Positions 32,991 through 45,300 of a stretch of 64,000 nucleotides of DNA are shown here, piece after piece. This DNA is from Congeria kusceri (Eukaryota > Mollusca > Bivalvia > Myida > Dreissenidae). The notes below the pieces were generated by a model, which made no database searches, was not told the origin of the DNA, and saw only the letters and a list, made by a program, of their open reading frames with translations. Both the position numbers and the translations under genes were made by a program. The DNA lies in assembly GCA_027627225.1 (NCBI GenBank), contig JAPFQT010000152.1, forward strand, positions 372,001-436,000, written 5' to 3'. The first letter of the stretch is position 1, and every line of letters starts with the position of its first letter.

Positions 32991-34620
32991 CTATTAAATA
33001 TGTTTCAAACATATGCATTGAAGGCAATTGTAAATACTTATTGTTTATACTTGTTTACAAATTGTCCGACTGCAAATGATGTAATTAAGTGATTAACAAT
33101 TGTGATGTGATTTGTTGCGAATGCAAATGGAAATGTTTAGATTGAACAATAAAAAGTCAATAACAAGATGTTGCAAGAATGTTTATGTAAATGAAGGTTT
33201 AACTTATGCATGTGAACTATACAGGTGTAAAGAATGGACAGGAATAGTAATAGTATACCATGAAGGCAAATGTAAATATATAGTTTTAAAAACTCCACAA
33301 ATATCGTGCATATTGTAAATGTATTTATTAGTTTTAACAATACATATAAGTTTATAAATTGAAAATTATATGTTTTAAAAATTGATGTATATAATTTTAC
33401 GTGTAGTAAACCATGACTGTACATGTACATACCTGTATTGGCAATACGTGTGAATAGTGGGATTTGTGGTTTATGATAGTGTGATTGAAAATATGATTTA
33501 ACAATATATATATAATAGTACTCATATACCTTCAGATGTAAATAGTTGTTTTATTAATGCACGTGCATAATATATGACTACAGATGTAAATACAGGTTTC
33601 AGCATTACAAATAAATAGTATATGAATTAAAAAATATATGTTTTAACAATACATTTGAATTGCAGTAGTAAACCATGAATGCAAAATTTAAAATCTGTTT
33701 AAGCAATATACGTGTAAATAGTATGACATGATTGCAAGTGTAAATAACTGGTTTGTGCAATACATATCAATAGTATCACATGATTGCAAATGTAAATAAA
33801 GGTGATGTCAATACATATGACTAGTATAATAGTATTGAAAATGTAAATACAGATTTTGGCAATGCATTTTGATGGTAAAACATGATTGCAAATGTAAATA
33901 AAGACTTTATCAATGAATTTGGATGGCAAAACATGATTGCACATGTAAATAAAGGTTGTTAATGTATATTTATAGTATAACATTATTTCAAATGTAAATA
34001 AAGCTTTTAATGCATATTTATAGTATAATATGATTGCAGATGTAAGTAAATGTTTTTAATGCAAATATATAGTATAATATGATTGCAAATGTAAATAAAG
34101 GTTTTTAATGCATATGTATAGTATGCTTGATTGCAAATGTAAAAACAAGGTTTTGGCAATGCCTGTGTATAGTATAACGTGGTTGCAAATAATCTTTTGT
34201 TTTGCTTAAATTACATATCAATAGTATATGACTGTGAATTTAAATAAACGTTTAGCAATAAATGTGAATATCATGATATGATTGCAAATGCAAGTATTGT
34301 TTAGTGTAAATAGTGTTTTGGGAATGTTGTATAATCTACTGTTTTTATATTTCAAATGAGTTGCTTTTACACAATGCGTATGTCAATATAGAATTGGAAC
34401 AATCAGTACAGATAATGTTTCTGATTGTACATGCAAAAAGAAGTATTCAACTATGTATTTTAGTGTATAACATGGTTACAAGTGTAAATAACGTTTTTGC
34501 CATCAATGCAAAGGGTTAGCCAGGAATGCAGAAATAAATGTATTTTATAATAAATATTATTAGTCTTGCAATAAATGTAAATAAAATATTATTTTATAAT
34601 TAATATTAATAACCTTGCAA
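32991..34620 (+). repeat. Degenerate satellite with 'GATTGCAAATGTAAATAAAGG' core
   Basis: Units of roughly 45-60 bp share the order (G)TATAATATGATTGCAAATG, then TAAATAAAGGTTTT, then AATGCATATGTATA. They are clearest at 33720-34140 and strongly diverged at both ends. Unit length varies by several bases, so the array is old. Confidence 0.8.
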
Positions 34621-35970
34621 AAATATTAAAGCAAGTTAAAGATATTTTAACATTCTATGTGAGCAGTCTTTCAAAAATCCAAATGTAACTCAGGTTTCTA
34701 GGATACAAGTGAACAAGTATTTTAAAGTTAATACTAGTAGTACTGCACATTGTAAATGTTAATGCAAAAATTTGATAGATCAGTTGATTGTATTTGATGT
34801 CTGACTTACATATTAATTTATGTGATTTGACTGACATTTGATAAAGTTTAGTGCTCATTAAGAACACGATGGCACTTTTGATAATTGTATTTAAATTGGT
34901 GAAAATTTATTGTCATTTTCATATGTACAGTGATAAATAATTTCCAGTGAAATTGTCACAATTATTCAATTGTATTTTTAAGCGTATATTTATGAGCATT
35001 TACCATTTCGTTATTTTTCCATTGTAATTTTTGAAATAAAAAATATTGCTTTTTATTCAATGATTATTATAAAATGTGTTGCTTTAATTTTTACACATTG
35101 ATTTGTGAGAAAGAATTGTAATGACCATTGCATACATTTTATCATAAAGATCATGATGCTTTAATGATAATTTTTGGTAACAGTGTACGATTATTTAACC
35201 AATGTTTCACATGTCATATTCTACTTAGAACAACATATTTATATATCCATGTACTGGCTTTTTGTTGTTAATATGATTTCCAAAGATAATCACATTATCT
35301 GTTCCAACCAGTTAGCTTAAAACAACATAAACATAGTTCAAAGTTTTGATTCGCTGGTCTATCTGAATTTTACGATTCCTTGATGGAATTTAATAATGAT
35401 TCTTTTAAGAAAAACATGTGTTTTATTTATGGATATTTGACTCTTACTATGCTGTACTTGCATAGCATACATTCCAAAATGTTTGAACCAGCTTGTGTGC
35501 TTGTTATAGCATTGACATAAATGTAAATAAACAAATGAATTTATGTTGAGTAATATCAGTTATATTTTGTATGTTGTATTACATATGTGATATTTTTGTT
35601 GATTGTTGTCTGACGATGATTAATATTCATGTCAGATAATGATTTGGCATATTTTATGTTCATTTTTATTATGACATGTTCATGCTTGATGTGCCATACA
35701 AGCAAAGACTTTTAATAAGAAATTATATCATCATTGCAATTTGATATCTATGTTGTTGTTTTTCTGTTATTGTAATATATTTTTACATTGTGACGATGTA
35801 TTTCTGTGATTATATGTAACTTTCATTATTGATGGTGTTGGTAATTTAATTCGTTTTACCTGCCGTTTCTAAATTTAAATATAAGTAAAGTAAAGGAGAC
35901 TATATCATGGATTCTAAACATATCGTTATATTGTCATTTCAAAAATATACTAACAACGTAAAAAAAATTA
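34621..35970. other. Non-coding, AT-rich
   Basis: No exon-like frame or organised repeat is recognisable. Isolated 'AAATGTAAATAAA' strings (for example near 35518) look like strays of the neighbouring satellite. Confidence 0.45.
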
Positions 35971-36084
35971 GTATACAGGGCAGTTTCTAATAGTCGTTAC
36001 GGCTGGATGACGAATTTCCGAATGGTAGCTCTTTATTTCATGCTATGCGGTGAATGAGTGGGGAATATCAATGAATGATAACCC

Positions 36085-36145
36085 GATCATTTCACTCTAG
36101 GGCGAGTGAAATGATAACGTTGATCATTTCACTCTTGGTTATATG
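36085..36145. repeat. Hairpin 'GATCATTTCACTC' with extra direct copy
   Basis: ATCATTTCACTC and its complement GAGTGAAATGAT face each other around CTAGGGC. A second direct copy, GATCATTTCACTC, follows about 40 bases on. It lies just upstream of the partial fold-back element at 36395 and may belong to the same insertion. Confidence 0.6.
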
Positions 36146-36394
36146 GAACTTATTTTAATTTTGATTTTATGTTAATTTTTTGAAAGTATGTGGATACCGT
36201 AATCGTCAGTGTAAACATCGGCCTTTTTAAACAACAGAAAACAAGTAATAAATTTCAATACAAATATAATTAAGCGACAACGACGCAGTAAGCGTGGCCC
36301 TATTTTCCCACCACAACAGTTATCGGCAATTTTGGAATCATAATGACGTCATATTTATGACGTCGCTATACACAAAACTTGTTACGCTTCAGCA

Positions 36395-36530
36395 TATCTT
36401 GCGCTTTTTGGTGGTCATATAAACTATACATTTTCACTCGTGGCTGTGCCACGCGTGAAAATATTGTTTCAATGACCACTCATGAAATAAAATACGATCT
36501 TACACTGCATTAAACAAATATCCTCTATAA
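36395..36530 (+). mobile_element. Fold-back dispersed repeat, copy C (partial)
   Basis: An internal hairpin 'tttcactcgtggctgtgcca' / CGCGTGAAAAT and the right end 'aacaaatatcctctat' correspond to the right part of the element at 808-1130. The left part is missing or unrecognisable. Confidence 0.55.
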
Positions 36531-37889
36531 AATGTTTTGGACATATGACTCTGGGCAACTTGCAATTGTTAGTTGTGTGTCCTCAACAAAGATCTGATCA
36601 GTGTTATGGAATACTCGAGATCAGTAGCTTAACAACGAGTAATATACTAAATGGTATAACCGATTTTTCTATAACATATGAGATTATACGACACTTCTGT
36701 TAAAGTTGCATTGTATCAAGGTCGTTCATGCCCTTATATTGTATAATGCTTAATAACATGAAGTAGATTGTTTAAAGTGTCTATACATATATGTGCCCAT
36801 TCATGTAACTTTATTATTAGTTTATCGAAAGAGGTGCATTTAGACATGTGATGTTTACTTTAAAAGTTTTGACATGTCTCCTACGGTAGAATAGCTTGTT
36901 CGAGACGTAGGGTTTCTGCTAGTCCTCGTTATATGCCACTTAACCAAAGATAAATGTAAATGATATGTAACATGTATGATTTGAATGCATTTCCTTATCT
37001 TCGTTCGTTCCAAGGAACTTAACGTACAAAAGCTACATGTAAATGAAATGCTACATGTTTGGATGAAATGCAGTTCTTTGTCTAAAACTTCAGACTTGAC
37101 TCGATGTATGTCATTTCAAGATTCATGACAACATTGCAAGTTCTCTATTTCAAACCTAAACTGTATTTCGGAATAAGTTTAAGGCGTAAGTGTTCGTAGT
37201 CACGTGTCTTGTGCATACGGTTCTTATTAGTATGTTCATATTACAAACATGATATACGTATGTAGTTACTGGAATGGATGTTTTGTAACAGCACATGTAC
37301 GCATCATTCGTAATAATTATTGATAGTGTATTATTTATAATTTATTATTATTTGACTCTGATTATATGTTTTCCTTTTCTACGGATTGTGAAGTTTGAAA
37401 GACAAATATGAATATTAAATACGATTATTAAATATGCATATGAAATATTGTGCAATATATTTTAGGCACTGTGCAGTTTCATGTTACTGAATATTTCAAT
37501 ATCACGCTGTTAGTGGTAATGCATTATACTTATTTGTCAGAGTTTCAACAAGTGAACAATACCCAAATACATATTCCTATTTCACACACGAAATCTAAAG
37601 TTGTCTGTTCATGCACTGCCCTACAATTACGTATAAGCTGTCGTTTATTATTTAGTCGTAGTTAATGTTTTATTTTAATTATGTATGAATTTCGCATAAA
37701 TTCGGATTGTTAAGCATAAAAAATAATTAGAAGCGGGAATCGAAAGTAATTGCATTTTTACCAATCATATCTTTTAAACGTTGCAAACAAACACTAGTTG
37801 TTTCATCAAATGAAGAAAGTTGCGAATAAATTGCACCGCAGTTTTAGTTATTTCCATAGTTGTTACGTATGGTTCATCCTTTGTTGTGT
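36531..37889. other. Non-coding, AT-rich
   Basis: No recognisable gene or repeat array. The short open frame at 37450-37665 shows no protein pattern. Confidence 0.45.
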
Positions 37890-38605
37890 TAAATTTCAGT
37901 TATATTACATTCCATTTCTATCACTTCCTTAGTTATGTTTAATTCCAGTTATTTTACATTTAAGTTATATTACGCCCTTACTTTTGTTAAATTCCAGTTC
38001 TGTTACATTGCATTGTTATTTTGTTAATTAGGGTATGCTACATTCCAGTAATGTTGAATCCTTACTTATGTTAATTATATTTATCTTTCAGTCCAATTAT
38101 GTTACATTCCAGATATGTTCAATCCATGTAACATTCCCTTTATGTTACAATCCAGTTATGTTACATTCCGTTTATGTTGCATTCTGGTTATGTTTCATTC
38201 CGGTTACATTCTAGTTATGTTACATCCTTAATTATTTTACATCTCAGTTATGTTACATTTTAGATATGTTACACTCTAGTTATGTTACATTCTAGTTATG
38301 TTACATCCTTAATTATTTTACATCTCAGTTATGTTACATTTTAGATATGTTACACTCTAGTTATGTTACATTCTAGTTATGTTACATCCTTAATTATTTT
38401 ACATCTCAGTTATGTTACATTTTAGATATGTTACATCTCAGTTATGTTACATTTTAGATATGTTACACTCTAGTTATGTTACATTCTAGTTATATTACAT
38501 CCTTGATTATATTAAATTTCAGTAATGTTACATTCTAGTTATGTTTCTTTCTAGTAGTGTTACATTCTTGTTATGTTGCATTCCGGTTATGCTACATTCT
38601 ATTAG
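37890..38605 (+). repeat. TTATGTTACATTC short-unit array
   Basis: The word '(A)GTTATGTTACATTC(T/C)' of 14-16 bp recurs dozens of times. Within 38205-38500 a longer period of about 78 bp ('catccttaattattttacat' + 'ctcagttatgttacat' + further units) repeats about three times nearly unchanged. The flanks are more diverged. Confidence 0.85.
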
Positions 38606-39534
38606 CAGCTATGTTTATACCTGCTGTTAGGATAAGTCTTGTAATAGGAGTAATTATTAATAAATCAACAATTGTGCCTCGTTTTATGTGTTTTCATTTG
38701 ACTAATTTTACCATGCATTACATCTAGAGTCTAAGTTATAAGGAACCCTTAATAAAGTCGGTGGGTTCAAACAAATATTTGAAGATCAACCTATAGACAT
38801 TGAATCCAAACACCTGGTTTGGCGAGACAGTTTCGCGTTAATCGAGCCTTGTCCAGTTTATGCAACCATATATATTTGTATTTTTTTTTTTTTTTCGTTT
38901 ATTGAATGCATTTTACTTTAATTTTGACTTTCGTTATTTTGATGTTTTTCTACGCCTGAATACGCCAATGTCTATTTTTCCCAGAAAATATTCTTTTTTG
39001 ATCCCCAGGATATGTTTTTAATAAACTTCAACAATAAATACCTATTTAATTGTTTGTACCACAAAAGTTCCTCGTTAATCTAATATGGTTAATTTCTATG
39101 TCGGGCGCTGATATATGTTATCAATAAGATAATTATCACATATAACAGATGAAACTGACCCTTGCATGACCCTGGATAAAGTCAGTGATTAACTAATGAC
39201 TGTCACCGCATCTAGGTACATGAAACAGAAGTTCAACGTTCAGTTTAAAGTTAGGCAACCTTTGTCTGGAAGACATAGAAACGGACTAAATAAAAATTGA
39301 ACAAGATACACGCAGTCCCTTACAAATTGTGAAAATAACCTAATAACATAAACTTTGTACAAGTCTGCATTATAAATAAATACAACATATCGAGATATTG
39401 CGACTGTTATTGCTAACTATGAAAAAAATGATATTGGCAATGTCCTTGCTGAACAGTGACGGTAATGCAGAGAGCCCTGAACGAGAGAGATACTAGTTAT
39501 TGTAATGTGTAGAATTTTCAAAAATAGTTATTCT
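38606..39534. other. Non-coding, AT-rich with a T-run
   Basis: Only a T-run at 38880-38895 stands out. No gene is recognised. Confidence 0.4.
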
Positions 39535-39714
39535 TGAGGCGTGTCGTGGGAACCCCGGGCTAAACGCATGTGCATAAAGTCTCGTCCCGGATCAGCCTCC
39601 TCACAGGCTTATCCGGGACGGCACTTTCCTCTTTATGGTATTTTCTGCTTCAAGGAAGTCTCTTCTAAAATAAATCCACTCGAGGCGGAAAGTGCCGTCC
39701 TTGATTAGCCTGTG
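39535..39714 (+). mobile_element. Truncated fold-back DNA element
   Basis: It begins 'tgaggcgtgtcgtgggaacc', continues with 'tcgtcccggatcagcct' and a 'gcttatccgggacggcac' arm, and stops in the middle of the expected right arm ('ttgattagcctgtg'). The order matches 32046-32309, lacking the right terminal repeat. Confidence 0.8.
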
Positions 39715-40496
39715 CTAAATAAAATGTAGACATTATTAAAAGTGGTAGTATTAGAAGATAATGCATCAGCTGTATGGGAACTCTGTTAACAACTGAATGC
39801 TCCTTATTTCTATTGCAGGCCTTTTTCTAGAAGCCTCACAGGTCAGAATATCTGACCCATTCCAAATGCAAAATATGATTGTTTTGTTTTTTTCCAATTC
39901 AAAAATAAATTCCATTCCGCCACAGAATTGTGTTTGACATATATAAAAATCTTTATGAAAATTAAATAAACAATTATTTTGAAAACAAAAACATTATACA
40001 TCACAATGAATTTGGATATTTAATGCAATTTTTTCAACCGTAATCAGTAGAAATTGGTACTGCAAACGAGATTTATCTTTACGTACTTTTCCCAATTGGC
40101 AAATTTAATGTTTAAAAATTTCCAATATCAAACCATGAACTTTTCCCCAAAAAAGTTAGAAAAAGGACTGCATTGTGTACACACCGGTCAAAACTGACCT
40201 GAGTTAGGTCGCGAAACGTATTCCGGATAATGAAACTTCTTTCTGAATGGTCCACTCCTCATGTTAGACTTTAACGAAAAATATTTTAATAGCGAATATG
40301 CCTGTAAAAGAATACACAAACAGCTTGTCATCATTGACACTAGTCCACGTTCGCTTTATGAAATCATTAGTGTTTCATTTACAATATTTGGAACTATAGT
40401 TGGCCCTTTTACCGCCGCGTATGTGAGGAAAACGCAAACCTCTGCTAGTGAACCGTCTTAATATGGAGGTGTTGTCTGTGACGTGACCGCTTTTAA

Positions 40497-40785
40497 AGGC
40501 CCAGTTTAAGGAATGTCTGGCTCTCCATGGCGTATTCCATTCCGCGTATAGGTCCACCATAACATTTCCTATCATTATATGTAATATTTTCTCTCAGCTG
40601 ACTGGGCAATGACTGAGTGCACTGTTTCAATTGCAGCCGTGTATGAATTTAACTGATACGGGTAGCTACTCACTATCCACACTGTGACAACAGCAGGGTG
40701 CCCATACACAGGGGTTCAATACCCCAGATTGGGGGGGGGGGGTTCAACTAAAGACGGATTAAACTTTAGTTTTAAAGAGTGCTTC
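40497..40785 (+). repeat. Dispersed repeat, copy 2 (partner at 1514-1795)
   Basis: It shares the ordered blocks listed for the copy at 1514, for example 'agtttaaggaatgtctggc', 'taggtccaccataacatt', 'tctcagctgactgggcaatg', and 'cagcagggtgcccatacaca' followed by GGGGTTCAATACCCCAGA. It ends in a G-run. Confidence 0.75.
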
Positions 40786-42349
40786 ATTTCAGACACTATT
40801 CGACTATGCAACACAATTTACAATACGAACAGCACGACACAAACACAAAGCAGAGCCCTGTTCATGTTAAATCACTTTTGTAAATCATTATTCGTACCTT
40901 TGCAACTCCGAACAAAATTTAAATGTTGTATTATTTGAATTAGCGAAAAAAATATTGATATTAACCGCCATGTGGGATATGGGAGCATGCATTCTAGTGA
41001 CCAAAATATAATTGAATAGAGGGTTTTTGTCCATGAGACGTTTTAAACAAAAGAAGTGCTTTTTGTTTTGACTTTATGTAAAGAACTGTTGTGAACAAAT
41101 TATAAATGATAACATGAGATTCAGAGTGCCATATTCAATGTTCCGCAGATCTACACCAACATGTATTGATTTGAACATCAATAACACTTGCCGCTTTTAA
41201 CCTGTCCATCTTTCATATAATAAACCCTTCGGATATACAACGTTCAACGTCTGATGTTTCTATCAAGCCCAAAAAAGTGCATGACCACTAATGATAACGT
41301 CATTTTGCCACTTGCTCAATTAAAACATGACTAAAGAACTTCATGCATATATATATCCATGGCCCTTATAAGGATGCACATGTAACTATGGAAGTAATGA
41401 ATATCGACCCGGAAAAGTGATTATCAAACCATATGCTATATGTTAAATAACCGCATATTACTCGCCATTGTGTTATTAATGTGCATTTACTTATTGCCCT
41501 TTGTTTAATTTACCTGTGATGCGCATTCTTAGAATAAGTGCCTAGCACCAGTACTAGATGTCTTGCTTAGTAAAATACCTGTGCATAGGTTTAAGCATAT
41601 TTCTTTTGGTTCTTACTTCATGTAAAACATAAAGGGGGTGTATTATTCTTCGTTTAATTTTCGCATATCAAATATATTGCGTTTCGAGACATTGAAAAGA
41701 AAGTGTGTATTTTAACAGAGGACATTCATTAAAAGAGCAAAGCACAAGAAACAGAAATATACTGAACCAAAAAAGAAACGTTCTTAAAATACATGCCAAA
41801 TTGTCACGGTTACGTAAGAGATGTACACACATTAATACATGTGGCTATTGTAAAATCGGTCTACTTTGCAAAATCGACCAGCTATAATCCCAGTAGATTT
41901 ACAAGACAAACTTATTCAACATACAGACTATTTTAGTCATATATATTCAATCGTTAACAAATTATCTACATTAGAACTTCGCGAAAGTTTATTTTTGGTC
42001 CAATATATATTCGGCATTTGCTCTTGGGTAATGTTGTTCTGGTGATCCTACCATCCGTGCAGTTATACAAACAGTACCGGTTCCAAACAGATTAAGTCGG
42101 TCAATATCAATCGAAGTATTTAAATTTCGTGTTCAATACTAATTCGGATTAACTATGTACAGGAAAGCTTTCGAACTTCAATAACATTTGTATATGTATT
42201 ATTTAATAACAGCGCTGTGTTAAAGGGATAAAATATGTCGATTTGTGAGTTATAGAATTTATTCCATATGGGTCATAAATATATGTGTTTGTTTCGTTAT
42301 TTACTTGAGTAAAATATATGTGTCGGTCTTAACATATATTCACTATCAC
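40786..42349. other. Upstream flank of the PH-domain gene
   Basis: No other gene is recognised. The promoter and 5' UTR of the PH-domain gene must lie in or before this stretch, but no core element could be assigned. Confidence 0.4.
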
Positions 42350-45300
42350 ATGGCTTCTCTGGTGACGGACAAAGAAGACGTGATTCTGCTAAAAGCGGGA
42401 TGGATTTTTAGACAAAGTATGTGTATCTCATTTTTGTATTTTAATTTAAGTCCTTTTTGTCTTTATAAGCTACCAATTGTGCGTAGTTCTCATGAAATTA
42501 TTGATAGCAGACCGACTGATGAGCGTTAGCAATGGTTATAACATTGCAGCGTATGTAATGTTCATGGTTAAATGGCGAGCACATGACAGCGCCAGAACAC
42601 AAGTCTGTGACATGAAAATTCATCCAGTACGTACGAATCAACTTAATGACCAAATTCGCAAATTTAAACAGACTTAAAACTGAGAGTATCATTGCATTAA
42701 GTTGTTAGTTTGAGTCAACGGACGTCCGCAGTCTGTCTGCTCAGTTGCAATATAATGCATTGAATACCCCGTTTGTGTATGCCTCTTGCGCATAGTGGTA
42801 GAAACCATCGTTTATGTCGCTTTGCGTGTTGCAATTTGCATATGTAGACGATTTTTGGGGTTGAAAAACAAACTTGAGATTTTAAACCGACACAAAAAAT
42901 AAAGCCGTAATTTCAGGACGCATGTCCGCGTAATTTAAAGATGGGATTTAATTATTTGTAAAGCTTGACCGCTTGATAGCAGTCATCAATCGGAGTTAAA
43001 TATATGGATATTCGTGACCCGTGTATAATCGCATTAACACATTTCTATAATTGAATACTGTATCCGACTATTTGTAAAGCTGTACATAACGTGATCAGTA
43101 GTAATGTACTCATGTTATACTTATATTATTTATCATTTTATGTTAATATAGTGTATTCCTGTCGTAAAACTTAAATACGTTCTTCGTTTAATTACAATGC
43201 ACTACTTTATACCACACTTTTTTTTAATTGTTTTGCATTATTCAGTAATTGTAATATTAGGGCAGAAATTAATGGGCGGAGCCTAATATGCAAGCTCATC
43301 GTGCAATATGTAGCGTGCAGTATATTGAAATTTAATTTTAATGTATACGCACGCTACTTATTTCACGGTAAGCTTCCACATTCGACAGCGCTAAATTTGG
43401 AAACAACTCAAATTCTTGACACACATGCCAAGCATGTCAGGCATCACGTAACGTCTAGAAATTGTCTGTTGGGATCGGCATCGTAACAGTTGCTATGTGA
43501 TTGGTAAGTATGGTATAAAACACTTGTAGCAACCTTTTACCTCAATATGTTAATTAGTATATCTCGACCTGCGGGCTCATTAAATAACTCACATATGTCG
43601 GTCAAAGTGTGCTACAACTATTACTTATACCATATTTCAGAGATTTTTTTCTTCTGTTCTGCGGTATTCAATAACTGTGATATGAGAACAGAAACTGGTG
43701 GACGGAGACTTATATGCAAGCTTATCGTGCAATAAGTGTTGTGCATAATATTCAAATTAAGTTTAACTTATACTCACACTACTTTTTGCACGGTAAGCTT
43801 CCACATTCGACAGCGCTAAATTTAGAAACGAAGCTCACTTTGACCTCAATATGTTCGTTACTTAATCTCGCCCTGCGGGCTCGTTATATAACTAACATAT
43901 TTCGGTAAAAGTATGCTACAAGTATTACATTATAATACCATGCACTAGTCACGCAGTTGTATGCTCAAGCATTCGGCATTGGTGTTTGCACAAATAGTTT
44001 ATTTATCACGCCTGAAAACATGACAGTTGGTCAGCAAATACATAAACATATTGGGCGCGAATTTTGGTATTTGTACGATGATATTTAAAGGTACACGAGT
44101 TTAGAAGGAAGTGTTATCTGAAACAGTTTCATGTTAAAGGGACTTGTTCACAGATTTTACGTGTTTCTGAAAAAAAAACGTCATTTACTGTCTTAAGTGA
44201 ACAAAAAAACTAAAGAATATAGCTGGACTTACAAATAACAAATATTAAATAAGGAAAACAAATAATTAAAAAATGCCTTCGCCAGGGCTCGAACCAGGGA
44301 TCTTTCAGAATTGGGGGCAACATTTTGAACTGTTGCCCTCGTCCTAACGGCCTCGGGGCAACAGTTTTCAAAAGTTTTCCCCACTACTTCAGGAAAACAA
44401 TTTGACAAATGCCAATGAAATATCGGAATACTGTTGACCAGGTTCTGCTTCTTTTGAGATACCTTTCTGAGCCAACTTTCTGAAAGGAGTTGTATGCCAA
44501 TGTTGCCCCGAGTTTTACTTCTACTGAGGCCCCCTTTTATTCCACTTAACCTTAAAGAATTCTATGCCAATGTTTTTTTCCCTTACGTGTTCTATACTTC
44601 TGGGAGAAACCGTCCCAGAAACAGTTTTAACCAATAGTTTTATGCCAATTAAGCCGCTCCTTTCGGTTCTGCTATTACTGAAAATCTTGTTCAAGTACCA
44701 AATCACCTTAAAGGTTTCCATTCCAATAGTGTCCCCAGTTCTGCTACTATTGACATACTTAATTACCATTTCACCCTCATTGGTCGTTGTACAATTACCC
44801 AGATACACTCTTACAGCCACTGTTCCTGGTACAATTACTGAGATACATTTTCAAAGCCGCTGATGTTCATTGTACATTTACGGAGATACACTCTGAGAGA
44901 CACTGTTCATTGTACAGTTACGGAGATACACTCTTAGAGCCACTGTTCATTGTACATTGACGGAGATACACTCTTAGAGCCACTGTTCATTGTACAGTGA
45001 CGGAGATACACTCTTAGAGACACTGTTCATTGTACAGTGACGGAGATACACTCTTAGAGACACTGTTCATTGTACAGTGACGGAGATACACTCTTAGAGA
45101 CACTGTTCATCGTACAGTTACGGAGATACACTCTCAGAGCCACTGTTCATTGTACAGTGACGGAGATACACTCTTAGAGACACTGTTCATTGTACAGTGA
45201 CGGAGATACACTCTTAGAGACACTGTTCATCGTACAGTTACGGAGATACACTCTCAGAGCCACTGTTCATTGTACAATTACTGAGATACATTTTCAAAGC

